DNA from: a virus
Length of the DNA: 22,862 nucleotides
Virus record (IMG/VR): IMGVR_UViG_3300044993_000711
Coordinates: 1 to 22,862 of that record
Strand: one strand, 5' to 3'
Under the pieces are notes generated by a model. The model did not search any database, had not been told where the DNA came from, and worked only from the letters and a program-made list of their open reading frames with translations. Positions 8,229 to 13,931 of the stretch are shown here, piece by piece; the stretch's first letter is position 1; every line of letters starts with the position of its first letter. The translations under genes were made by a program, and so were the position numbers.

Positions 8229-8250
8229 CTTTAGTCGTGGGAGCTGTCAG
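8142..8250 (+). ncRNA. Presumed omega RNA (reRNA) scaffold of the tnpB element
   Basis: This 109-bp block covers the tnpB 3' end and right-end hairpin. It starts with an 8-bp stem, CTTGGAGG / CCTCCAAG, and ends in the terminal hairpin and CTGTCAG. Blocks of exactly the same length occur at 14284, 9054 and 22556; they differ from this one at three positions and are identical to each other. In known TnpB systems the guide follows directly, which here would be the bases from 8251 (TCGTCATACTCT). RNA production is inferred, not seen. Confidence 0.65.
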
Positions 8251-8498
8251 TCGTCATACTCTTGTATTGTTTGATATATTAAATCTATGCAGCGCTGCAC
8301 TGGATATGGCAGTACTTCAAATTGAATATATTCTAAAATAGATTTACTGACTTTCGTGTTACCGTATATGACATATCTCTTAAGTTTAGTGGCGTTTGTA
8401 TTTTTAGAAAAGCCGGAGCTTGCAAAAAGAGATTCTCCGTAACTAGTACGTACCTCAGTGAGATTTAGGATATCCCTTATCTGCTTACGTTTATTCAT
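8247..8498 (-). CDS. Hypothetical 83-residue protein whose stop lies in the IS right end
   Basis: The ATG is clear, the N-terminus basic (MNKRKQIRDILN), and no known motif is visible. The C-terminus is helical (YPVQRCIDLIYQTIQEYDD). The TGA stop is formed partly by the last bases of the IS element. If the element is removed at its TTAT target, the frame reads GAA TAA instead of GAC TGA, so the insertion changed only the last residue (Asp instead of Glu). It is the last gene of the minus-strand series and faces tnpB tail to tail. Function unknown. Confidence 0.7.
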   Translation of the reverse strand: MNKRKQIRDILNLTEVRTSYGESLFASSGFSKNTNATKLKRYVIYGNTKVSKSILEYIQFEVLPYPVQRCIDLIYQTIQEYDD

Positions 8499-8559
8499 GA
8501 TACTTAATCGCTGTATGCGTCACAAAAGTTTTTGATGATTTCTAATCTCACTATGCCTT

Positions 8560-8799
8560 CTATTCGTCTTGTCGGTGCCAGTCAGTTATGGCGGCTTTTT
8601 TTCTTTTGAAGTCTAGCGGCCTAATAATCGTCTCTCTTGGATTCCCGTAGTCTTTAAAAACATAGTACCCGCAATAATCGCAAGTCTCGCCATCCTTGCT
8701 CTTAGTTACGACCATAGTCGTTCTTCTGTACTTGTCGCCCGATAGGTTTCCTGCAGCGGCAAATGCTTTTTTGCAATCGCACATTAACTTGTAGCTCAA
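8560..8799 (-). CDS. Small Cys-rich, probably zinc-binding protein
   Basis: A 79-residue protein with C7/C9 (CDCKKAF) and C40/C43 (ETCDYCGYYVF), which could form a four-Cys zinc site, and a basic C-terminal part (RPLDFKRKKAA). The chosen start is TTG, which overlaps the previous stop as TTGA, with AGGAG eight bases upstream inside the preceding gene; this indicates coupled translation. The next Met is at residue 6, before both Cys pairs, so the fold is the same either way. Many phage zinc-ribbon proteins of this size bind nucleic acid or adapt RNA polymerase, but nothing here fixes the role. Confidence 0.72.
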   Translation of the reverse strand: MSYKLMCDCKKAFAAAGNLSGDKYRRTTMVVTKSKDGETCDYCGYYVFKDYGNPRETIIRPLDFKRKKAAITDWHRQDE

Positions 8800-9035
8800 T
8801 TGTGGCTCCTTTTTGTAATTGGCATTATTTTAGCGTCAGTTTTGTCCTCTAATACAATGCAATATATCTCGGCGTGCTGCATAGAGTTTAGCAGGTTGGC
8901 CCGCCTCTGAAGAAAATCTATTGCGGTTTGTCGCGTTGGGTAAATTTGCCCAGCCAATAGCGCCTCGTCGAACTCTTGGTCCAAATATACAACAAGATAT
9001 CCGGTCTTCACGCGTTGGCCTCTGCTTCTATCCAT
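8796..9035 (-). CDS. Hypothetical 79-residue protein downstream of a MITE
   Basis: Begins MDRSRGQRVKTGYLVVYLDQEFDEALLAG, then a helical part with a basic stretch (FLQRRANLL) and a final strand pair (AEIYCIVLED, AKIMPITKR). No family recognised. The ATG lies 18 bp from the right end of the 286-bp element at 9054 and has no Shine-Dalgarno site just before it. The presumed guide from that element would run through its leader to the start codon. The stop overlaps the next gene's TTG by four bases. Confidence 0.7.
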   Translation of the reverse strand: MDRSRGQRVKTGYLVVYLDQEFDEALLAGQIYPTRQTAIDFLQRRANLLNSMQHAEIYCIVLEDKTDAKIMPITKRSHN

Positions 9036-9053
9036 TTAATCACGTATAGCTTT

Positions 9054-9162
9054 CTGACAGCTCCCACGACTAAAGGCATGGGGTTCCTGCTTCATAGCTC
9101 CAACTACCGTTGATCGCTCCACAGGCTTTATTTATCCTTGGAGGGCTGCCCTCTCCTCCAAG
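9054..9162 (-). ncRNA. Presumed stand-alone omega RNA scaffold in MITE E1
   Basis: The 109-bp block is identical to those at 14284-14392 and 22556-22664, although the sequence upstream of the block differs completely from the 14090 element. The 8-bp stem CTTGGAGG / CCTCCAAG and the end hairpin are intact. The guide read from its flank would be AAAGCTATACGTGATT onward. Expression is not shown. Confidence 0.55.
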
Positions 9163-9339
9163 TTGCTGTTTTAATACAACATTCTTCATTATATTGAAGA
9201 CTTTTGTCTTCAATGCATAAATTAGTGATTTGGTTCTCTGTCACTATTTTATGCATCACTTTGAAGAAACTTATTATATATTACCTTGTTTCAAAATTCA
9301 TCCCACGACTAAAGTCATGGGTTTTCTTTTGACCTTATA
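9054..9339 (-). mobile_element. 286-bp non-autonomous IS200/IS605 derivative (MITE), copy E1
   Basis: Oriented opposite to tnpB. In element direction it has TTAT before the left boundary, the motif GGTCAAAAGAAAA, a left-end hairpin (CCCATGAC-TTTA-GTCGTGGG), an internal piece derived from tnpB near the RuvC-II codons (GACAGAGAACCAAAT), several hairpins, then the 109-bp right-end block ending CTGTCAG. It has no coding capacity. Its twin at 22556-22841 has the same length and differs at only five positions by eye. This indicates recent copying, presumably by a TnpA acting in trans. Confidence 0.9.
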
Positions 9340-9362
9340 ATAAATTCTAACCCGACATAGGT

Positions 9363-9509
9363 TTAAAAGTCAATCGGGATCGCTAGATTGTGCTCCCTTG
9401 AGGATACTGTTGTGAAGTTTGTGTTGCGCACTAAATGATTAAAATTCTCCCCCTCACTAAGAATCGTCAGACAAGTATTGAAGTGGTCTATTCTTCTTCG
9501 GCTATTCAT
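9363..9509 (-). CDS. Small hypothetical protein (48 residues)
   Basis: The ATG overlaps the end of the preceding gene by eight bases (ATGAATAG). The product begins MNSRRRIDHFNTCLTILSEG and ends NLAIPIDF. No motif recognised. The Shine-Dalgarno site is weak. Support comes from the overlap with the upstream gene, which fits the tight packing of this strand, and from an uninterrupted frame up to the MITE-flanking DNA. Confidence 0.5.
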   Translation of the reverse strand: MNSRRRIDHFNTCLTILSEGENFNHLVRNTNFTTVSSREHNLAIPIDF

Positions 9510-9738
9510 GATTAAACTTAAGTATTGTCTTCTTATTAAAGTGATGCCTCAGAACACCACTGCCGTCATCGTACACTACGATTTCACCGCGCACTAATCC
9601 AGCTCGAGAGCTTTGGCGTCCAAATATGCCAACCAGCTCAATCAGCTCTGATTTCGGTAAACCAGTAATTTGCTGGCCGCGCTCAAGCCCCTCATCGCTT
9701 GAAAGATAGAAGGAATCAATAATAATACGTTTTTTCAT
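9502..9738 (-). CDS. Hypothetical 78-residue protein
   Basis: The start was set at the ATG giving MKKRIIIDSFYLSSDEGL, with GGGAC just upstream, rather than at an earlier non-ATG codon that would overlap the terminator hairpin. Predicted parts: an N-terminal strand, a helix (SELIELVGIFG), then strands (GEIVVYDDGSGVLRHHF). It follows a hairpin terminator and so may have its own promoter or be read through. No family recognised. Confidence 0.68.
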   Translation of the reverse strand: MKKRIIIDSFYLSSDEGLERGQQITGLPKSELIELVGIFGRQSSRAGLVRGEIVVYDDGSGVLRHHFNKKTILKFNHE

Positions 9739-9754
9739 GTGTCCCATTAAATTC

Positions 9755-9784
9755 AAAAGCGGCACCCCTTAGAGAGCCGCTTTT
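9755..9784 (-). terminator. Intrinsic terminator of the protease/tmk operon
   Basis: A perfect 9-bp stem, AAAAGCGGC / GCCGCTTTT, has a 12-base loop. Read on the minus strand it ends in TTTT followed by an AT-rich tail. It lies 20 bp after the 121-residue gene. The A-run on the other side could make it weakly bidirectional. Confidence 0.75.
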
Positions 9785-9804
9785 AAATCTACCAAGCAAC
9801 AATT

Positions 9805-10170
9805 TTAATCCAAGGTTTCCAGCAGGCTCCCTGTAACTAGTGAGGCCGCCGTGCCTGGCAATACTGCACTTGCTCCAAAATTATCAACTGATCTACGAAT
9901 TCTAGTTTCGCGGTCAAATGAAACCCCAGCCTTAACAAGTAGCGCACGAGCGACAACAGATGGAGTCTGTCCCCCGCCTTCAATAATCTGAAGCGCCAGG
10001 CCCACATCAGTACCCGGAGCAAATACTGTGCTTCCGCTAGCTGCCGATACAACTCTAACTAAATTTGTAGATGGGTTGTATTCCGCATAGACCGGACCGC
10101 TTGATGAGTCCACCGTTTTTGTATACTTAATGCCTGTCTCAGTGTTAGTCGAAAATTTTACTCTCTTCAT
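9805..10170 (-). CDS. Hypothetical 121-residue protein with a strong ribosome site
   Basis: Preceded by AGGAGG six bases before the ATG, the strongest ribosome site in this block, so it may be made in quantity. It sits 17 bp after the protease gene and before a terminator, so it is the last gene of that operon. The N-terminal half looks like beta strands (GIKYTKTVDSSSGPVYAEYN, NLVRVVSAASGS). The C-terminal half is helical with a Gly-rich turn (EGGGQTPSVVARALLVKAG). No signal peptide or membrane segment. It could be a minor virion protein; not recognised. Confidence 0.75.
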   Translation of the reverse strand: MKRVKFSTNTETGIKYTKTVDSSSGPVYAEYNPSTNLVRVVSAASGSTVFAPGTDVGLALQIIEGGGQTPSVVARALLVKAGVSFDRETRIRRSVDNFGASAVLPGTAASLVTGSLLETLD

Positions 10171-10187
10171 TTTATCTCCTCCTATTT

Positions 10188-10934
10188 TTATTTTTGTTCA
10201 ATTCCAAAAGCGCTCCAGATGGACACAATCGGAGCCATTAATGACCCGCCCCTTTCCGTGCTGCTTATAATTCCGACTACAGTTCCATCTTTCAAGTCAA
10301 TTACGGGCCCGCCACTCATTCCTGGGTATACTGGCCTATCAACTTGCACCATGAAATAAATATTTGGACCTACTAATTGAGGTATGCATAGCTCTTTGTC
10401 GCCCATAGGAAATCCGCATGCAGCAAAGACGGAGCTTTCTCGCCCTAAAAAGCCCTTAGGGGGGCTATCAAGAGAGAGCTTTTTAAAGCCAGAGAAGTCT
10501 CCCATTACCAAACCCATATCCATTCTATTAACGAGACCGACCGCCTCTACCTCAATTCCTGTATCTTTTCTTTCGATATCAAAAACCTTAAACTTTTTTC
10601 TAGTCAAGATCCCACTCGCTTCGTCTAAGCAATGTGCAGCTGTAATGGCATATCTGTTGCTGACTACGAAAGCGGAGCAAATGTGCTGACCTTTGGAGTT
10701 CGTAAGCCTAATCAGCGCTTCGCGCCCCGCTTGAGGACCTTGTGCGTCTGATGACTCAAAAGCCGGTAGATTGTCGCGGTATTGCAGATCGCTAACAGAA
10801 AAAAATGTTTGGTTTATCCATAATACAACTTGAATTGACGCCGCGATAGCCATGGTCAAAGCTGTTACTGCGAGAAACAGCGAGATTGGGCGCGAAACAA
10901 GCTTAAGCGCATTTACTAAAAAATTTAAAATCAT
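10188..10934 (-). CDS. Membrane-anchored trypsin-like serine protease
   Basis: A 248-residue chymotrypsin-fold protease. The triad is visible: H101 in AITAAHCLD, D139 in NRMDMGLV, and S207 in PGMSGGPV (the GxSGG motif). An N-terminal membrane segment (about residues 17-41) probably places the catalytic domain outside the cytoplasm. C86 and C102 lie where trypsin-like enzymes often form the His-loop disulfide. It has no PDZ domain of its own, but a separate PDZ protein is encoded 1.7 kb upstream on the same strand. The start overlaps the tmk stop (ATGA), so the two are coupled. A secreted-type trypsin-like protease is unusual for a phage. Possible roles are envelope modification, virion processing or host exclusion; none is shown. 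Confidence 0.88.
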   Translation of the reverse strand: MILNFLVNALKLVSRPISLFLAVTALTMAIAASIQVVLWINQTFFSVSDLQYRDNLPAFESSDAQGPQAGREALIRLTNSKGQHICSAFVVSNRYAITAAHCLDEASGILTRKKFKVFDIERKDTGIEVEAVGLVNRMDMGLVMGDFSGFKKLSLDSPPKGFLGRESSVFAACGFPMGDKELCIPQLVGPNIYFMVQVDRPVYPGMSGGPVIDLKDGTVVGIISSTERGGSLMAPIVSIWSAFGIEQK

Positions 10935-11578
10935 GACATTGCCTTCCCGCGAGCTAAAAAGCTGGCATATTCTAAAATCATTGAGCGAACTTCTTCCGCC
11001 GTTTTATTCGCATCAATAATTGATACATCAATATTTCCCATTTCCTGACGTAAGTACTTTTTAAAACTTTTCCCAACCATCGTTTGGAATTGGACGCCCT
11101 TAATCTCAATCGCATCCGGCACTTCTCCTCGTCTCATGCGGCGCCTAAGGGCTACTTCCGGATCTACTGATAAATATAAAACGTGATCCGGCTTTGCAGG
11201 CAGGTACTTGTTTAGTAGAGTTAGATAAAAATCTTTTGTAAAATCTTCGTTTACGTTATGATCCGTATATGCCAGGTGAGACAAGTATCCCCTGTCTGAC
11301 ACAATAAAATCATAATCCTCGGAAACTCTACGGTACTCTTTTTGGCTTTCAATGCGCATTGCCGCAAACAAAAGCTCCATTGTAGTTCCATCCAGCTTAT
11401 TGGCTGGGTCCAAAACTATTTCTCTCAGCTTGGAAGCAAAAGGAACATGTTGCGATCCAACTTCACGAGTCTCAAGTACCCTAAAGCCCATCTCTAGCAA
11501 TGCAGAACACAAGGTTTTGATCGCAGTAGTTTTGCCAGATCCATCTAGCCCCTCAATATCCACAAGAGTCGCCGCCAT
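10931..11578 (-). CDS. tmk: Thymidylate kinase (dTMP kinase)
   Basis: A 215-residue enzyme that phosphorylates dTMP to dTDP with ATP, feeding phage DNA synthesis. Seen: P-loop GLDGSGKTT (residues 10-18), the TRE motif (37-39) that corresponds to the family's TREPGG region, the DRG motif (95-97, SDRGYLSH), and an Arg-rich LID (RRRMRRGEVPD, about 145-155). Length is normal for the family. The ATG overlaps the stop of the small membrane protein by one base, and its own stop overlaps the protease start (ATGA), so it lies inside a coupled operon. Deoxynucleoside kinases of related fold are the alternative, but the DRG and LID pattern favours tmk. Confidence 0.9.
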   Translation of the reverse strand: MAATLVDIEGLDGSGKTTAIKTLCSALLEMGFRVLETREVGSQHVPFASKLREIVLDPANKLDGTTMELLFAAMRIESQKEYRRVSEDYDFIVSDRGYLSHLAYTDHNVNEDFTKDFYLTLLNKYLPAKPDHVLYLSVDPEVALRRRMRRGEVPDAIEIKGVQFQTMVGKSFKKYLRQEMGNIDVSIIDANKTAEEVRSMILEYASFLARGKAMS

Positions 11579-11769
11579 TAAAATCCCCCCAGTGCTTTGA
11601 ATACAGAATGCCCCAAAGTAGTTATCATAAATACTAAAATAACACCATAAACCGCGATTTTAAACAATTCACCCGCAGCCCGGACTGCCATAATAAAAAG
11701 CATAAATAATGACAACATTATAGTAGCAGCAACCCCAGCAAAAAAGTACCCTATCAGCTCGATCATCAT
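11578..11769 (-). CDS. Small two-helix membrane protein
   Basis: A 63-residue protein that is nearly all membrane-spanning: about residues 4-29 (LIGYFFAGVAATIMLSLFML) and 37-55 (IAVYGVILVFMITTLGHSV), with a short charged loop (RAAGELFK). It starts 2 bp after the CYTH-like gene, with AAGGAT about nine bases upstream, and shares one base with the tmk start. Holin-like or inner-membrane accessory roles are possible, but it lies far from the lysis-type genes and next to the protease. No family recognised. Confidence 0.72.
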   Translation of the reverse strand: MMIELIGYFFAGVAATIMLSLFMLFIMAVRAAGELFKIAVYGVILVFMITTLGHSVFKALGGF

Positions 11770-11771
11770 TT

Positions 11772-12365
11772 TTATGTATCCTTCTTAAACATATCCCACA
11801 AAGACTTCTTCATGCGCGATTGTGGCGTAATCCCAAGAACGGCAAGCTTGGCCTCAGTTTCTTTAAGTAGACCCCATGCCTCTTCGGGGCTGTTGAATGT
11901 TACATCTTTTCGGGCCTCTATCTCAATAAAGCGGGCCTTTTCTTTTTTGTCCTTATCATACACAATGTAATACACTAAATCTACTTTTTGTAGCCAGTAA
12001 ATAGTGCAATCTTTGTATATCCTAAAGTTCTCCTCAAAGCCAATCATATTTGCAAATTTGGCCACAATACGACTGGACATGCTATTGTGAATTTTAAGGT
12101 CAAGCTCAAACCTATCTTGGTTGTTCTTCTCGCTGTTCCTTATTTTTATAGTAAGCTCAGGCACGTCTCCCTTGCGATGGCGAATGAAGTCAAATGGGAG
12201 GCCGTATTTGTTCCCTGCGTAATATACGTCCCACGAGGATACTTCCAGCTTGCGCTCTGGGGCCATAGTTTCCATTAGACTGATGAAGTCGGTAAGGCTA
12301 ATATCGTCAGCGCGATATTTTAGCTCAAGTTCGTTTAGTTCTATGTCAAATGCCTTTTCCAACAT
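11772..12365 (-). CDS. CYTH-like domain protein (triphosphate-tunnel-type)
   Basis: A 197-residue protein. The ATG with ACAGG just upstream was preferred over a TTG seven codons earlier. It shows features of CYTH/triphosphate tunnel enzymes: the N-terminal E12-x-E14-x-K16 (NELELKYR), a basic strand (LTIKIRNSEK), an alternating charged strand (RFELDLKI, E87/D89/K91), and a late Glu strand (ARFIEIEARKD, E148/E150) followed by the usual helix (EEAWGLLKETEAKLAVLGI). CYTH enzymes hydrolyse triphosphate-containing substrates such as tripolyphosphate or thiamine triphosphate, or form cAMP; the substrate here cannot be told. It is the first larger gene of the unit leading to tmk and the protease. The family call rests on motif spacing only. 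Confidence 0.6.
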   Translation of the reverse strand: MLEKAFDIELNELELKYRADDISLTDFISLMETMAPERKLEVSSWDVYYAGNKYGLPFDFIRHRKGDVPELTIKIRNSEKNNQDRFELDLKIHNSMSSRIVAKFANMIGFEENFRIYKDCTIYWLQKVDLVYYIVYDKDKKEKARFIEIEARKDVTFNSPEEAWGLLKETEAKLAVLGITPQSRMKKSLWDMFKKDT

Positions 12366-12444
12366 ATACCTGTAATAGTAACACAAATAATAATATTAGC
12401 AACAAAATAATACGTTTATTTTTGGGATGTTTATTGTTTTTCAT
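12346..12444 (-). CDS. Small membrane peptide (32 residues)
   Basis: The ATG opens a frame with a basic head (MKNNKHPKNKR) and one hydrophobic helix (IILLLILLFVLLLQVYV), ending GKGI. It overlaps the end of the 72-residue ORF before it by 14 bp and the start of the CYTH-like gene by 20 bp. Such nested overlap is common for phage small membrane peptides and for translational coupling. No strong ribosome site is seen. Confidence 0.5.
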   Translation of the reverse strand: MKNNKHPKNKRIILLLILLFVLLLQVYVGKGI

Positions 12445-12649
12445 TTTTATTAGGATACCCATAACCCAATCTAATCCCCCCATAAAGTGTTGCCAGGGCC
12501 GACTCAGTTACCTTGCATTTCATCTGCATTATTTGCGACCTAATATTGGGCGGGAGCCGCTGCCATTGAGCTGAAAAATACCGTATGCCAAGCCCATTTA
12601 ATATATTGGCTTTTCTTAATATTTTCTTAGGGGCCACGGCTTGTCTCAA
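12431..12649 (-). CDS. Possible small hypothetical protein (72 residues or fewer)
   Basis: The frame opens at TTG inside the last codons of the PDZ gene, so the exact start is unsure; GTG at codon 5 and an ATG at codon 41 are alternatives. The product is basic, with a pattern that looks like a folded protein (LGIRYFSAQWQRLPPNIRSQ, TESALATLYGGIRLGYGYP). It fills the gap between two genes that would otherwise leave over 180 bp empty in a tightly packed strand. No family can be named. Confidence 0.42.
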   Translation of the reverse strand: MRQAVAPKKILRKANILNGLGIRYFSAQWQRLPPNIRSQIMQMKCKVTESALATLYGGIRLGYGYPNKNEKQ

Positions 12650-13253
12650 TAAAAGCTCGCATAAATCGAAATTCTAGGAATTTTCCATCCCTATAAATTA
12701 GCAGATGAATCTCAGATGGAGAACTACTGGTAACCCAGTCATCACCATTATCAAGTCTTCCGCCATCGGCTTCCAGAATAATATCTCCCTTTTTCAAACC
12801 GTTTTGTTCAGCGGGGTATCCTGGCACGACATCCCAAATTTTATTGCCCATACTATATGATCCATATTTTTCAGATACGAATGGGCCATGCGAATACATG
12901 ACATATACGCCAATTCCATAATATCCGGTAGACGACTTGTTTTTATTATTTTTATTTTCGGTAACCGTTACATCGCTTTTATTATTCTTTGCCACATCTT
13001 TATTATTGCTTTTTGCGCCACTTGGCGGCAAAATCCGAACCTCTACAGCATTAGAATTGCCCTTGCCCTCTTGAGACCCCTGCTTGCTGTTCCCGCCTTG
13101 CTTACTAGATTCATGCTGCATATTTTGTGGAGCGGGCATAATTGACGGCATAATAAAGATCGAACATGCATGAATAACAATGCTAGCCAATAAAGACAGT
13201 AGCCCCAGCTTAGTTATTATTTTTCTTAGGCTTGTGCTTTGGTTTTTTTGCAA
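12627..13253 (-). CDS. Membrane-anchored PDZ-domain protein
   Basis: A 208-residue protein with an N-terminal membrane segment (about 13-35), a long Asn/Lys/Ser/Gly-rich flexible linker (42-108), and a C-terminal PDZ domain (about 111-200). The PDZ shows the usual order: YYGIGVYV (carboxylate-binding loop region), IWDVVPGYPAEQNGLKKGDII with the conserved pattern P-x-AE-x-x-GLKKGD, then EADGG and IHLLIYRDGK. PDZ domains bind C-terminal peptides and are usually fused to HtrA or Ctp proteases; this one stands alone. A trypsin-like protease with its own anchor is on the same strand, so the pair may work together outside the cytoplasm. The start is TTG with GGAG eight bases upstream, needed to keep the membrane segment. 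Confidence 0.82.
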   Translation of the reverse strand: MQKNQSTSLRKIITKLGLLSLLASIVIHACSIFIMPSIMPAPQNMQHESSKQGGNSKQGSQEGKGNSNAVEVRILPPSGAKSNNKDVAKNNKSDVTVTENKNNKNKSSTGYYGIGVYVMYSHGPFVSEKYGSYSMGNKIWDVVPGYPAEQNGLKKGDIILEADGGRLDNGDDWVTSSSPSEIHLLIYRDGKFLEFRFMRAFIETSRGP

Positions 13254-13374
13254 GGGCCTTCTCCTGAGCCTCCAGACGGGCTATTTGATCCACAAAAAGA
13301 GGTTTTGTTTGGTTATTAATATATTTATTCGTCTGCTTTATTAAAAGCCGGATATACTTAATGTCTCTTGCCAT
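13210..13374 (-). CDS. Small basic protein (54 residues)
   Basis: The ATG with AGGAG seven bases upstream is a convincing start. The product begins MARDIKYIRLLIKQTNKYIN, is helical in the middle (FVDQIARLEAQEKALA), and ends in a Lys-rich tail (KKPKHKPKKNNN). Its last 44 bp overlap the PDZ gene, whose ribosome site lies inside it. Function unknown. Confidence 0.65.
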   Translation of the reverse strand: MARDIKYIRLLIKQTNKYINNQTKPLFVDQIARLEAQEKALAKKPKHKPKKNNN

Positions 13375-13383
13375 TAGAGTCTC

Positions 13384-13581
13384 CTAATAATTAATAATAT
13401 CACTAATTTTATTACGAAGCATCTTTTTTAATTGAGTGTTTTCATAAAAAACGCTCTTAGACCATATAAGCGTTTTAACGTCAATAGGTATTTTTAGATT
13501 CATCATATACTGCCAAAGCAGATCATGGCATACCTCTAAATGAGGTTTATGAGATTGATTATTCCTCTTCGCTATGGCCAC
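13384..13581 (-). CDS. Small hypothetical protein (65 residues)
   Basis: A GTG start gives MAIAKRNNQSHKPHLEVCHD, then a helical protein with a Lys/Arg-rich end (TQLKKMLRNKISDIINY). AGGAAAAA lies somewhat far (about 10 bases) upstream. The stop sits within the ribosome site of the next gene. Not recognised; the start is less sure than the frame. Confidence 0.55.
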   Translation of the reverse strand: MAIAKRNNQSHKPHLEVCHDLLWQYMMNLKIPIDVKTLIWSKSVFYENTQLKKMLRNKISDIINY

Positions 13582-13714
13582 GAATTGCTTTTTCCTATTG
13601 CTTCATAAATATTGCCATTTAATATATAATAAGAAAAATTATAAACGGCACGGACTTCCCAATTTTTAATAAAACCTATTAAATAATACTGCGCCCAAGA
13701 AATTAATTAATATT

Positions 13715-13903
13715 CTACGCTTCTTCATAATAATGCTTCATGCCTTTATAAAGCTGCTCCCCCAACTGATACCCCAACTGATCCCCCAACTGATCCCCCA
13801 ACTGATACCCCAACTGATACTCCAACTGATACGCCAACTGAGACTGCAACTTATCCTCCAACTGAGACCGCAACTGATACTTCAACTGCTTACGCTTCTT
13901 CAT
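13715..13903 (-). CDS. (QLxx)n tetrapeptide-repeat protein (62 residues)
   Basis: The ATG with GGGGGA eight bases upstream starts MKKRKQLKYQLRSQ. Residues about 5-50 are a run of four-residue units of the form QL-x-x (YQLE, YQLG, DQLG and similar), followed by a short Lys/Tyr/Glu tail (YKGMKHYYEEA). The regular Gln-Leu spacing of four would put Leu on one face of a helix, so a self-associating coiled or filament-like helix is possible. Drift in the outer units with near-identical inner units indicates growth by 12-bp tandem duplication. Function unknown. Confidence 0.68.
   Translation of the reverse strand: MKKRKQLKYQLRSQLEDKLQSQLAYQLEYQLGYQLGDQLGDQLGYQLGEQLYKGMKHYYEEA
13759..13890. repeat. 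Eleven tandem 12-bp units coding for QLxx
   Basis: Eleven consecutive 12-bp units with plus-strand form (a/c)CCCCAACTGAT and variants fill exactly 132 bp. The five units nearest 13759 are almost identical and the others diverge, as expected for slippage or unequal exchange. Being a multiple of three, copy changes keep the frame. Confidence 0.92.
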
Positions 13904-13931
13904 AAACAATCCCCCTATTCTGTCCTAATAC

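Larger units (their letters stand above)
6982..8250 (+). mobile_element. IS200/IS605-family element carrying tnpB only, left-end hairpin lost
   Basis: The right end is a hairpin (CCCATGAC-TTTA-GTCGTGGG) followed by AGCTGTCAG, shared by every IS copy in the window. The left boundary is set by the preceding TTAT (6978-6981) and the motif ATACCAAA, shared with the other copies. Relative to the 303-bp copy at 14090, this element jumps from ACCAAA to a region equivalent to about 50 bp further in, so its left-end hairpin is missing. There is no tnpA (HUH Y1 transposase). It is therefore probably not mobile in its present form, and any movement would need TnpA in trans. There are no terminal inverted repeats, as expected for this family. 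Confidence 0.88.

Noticed and set aside
8216-8250. IS right-end hairpin as terminator of tnpB and the facing gene
   Set aside because: No T-run on either strand; the same hairpin recurs at every element end, so its role is in transposition or the guide RNA.
8496-8560. A further tiny minus-strand ORF between two genes
   Set aside because: A 15-codon frame from GTG is open but has no ribosome site or recognisable product.
13759-13890. Tandem units read as a CRISPR-like array
   Set aside because: Units are 12 bp with no spacers, lie inside an ORF and keep its frame; this is a coding tandem repeat.
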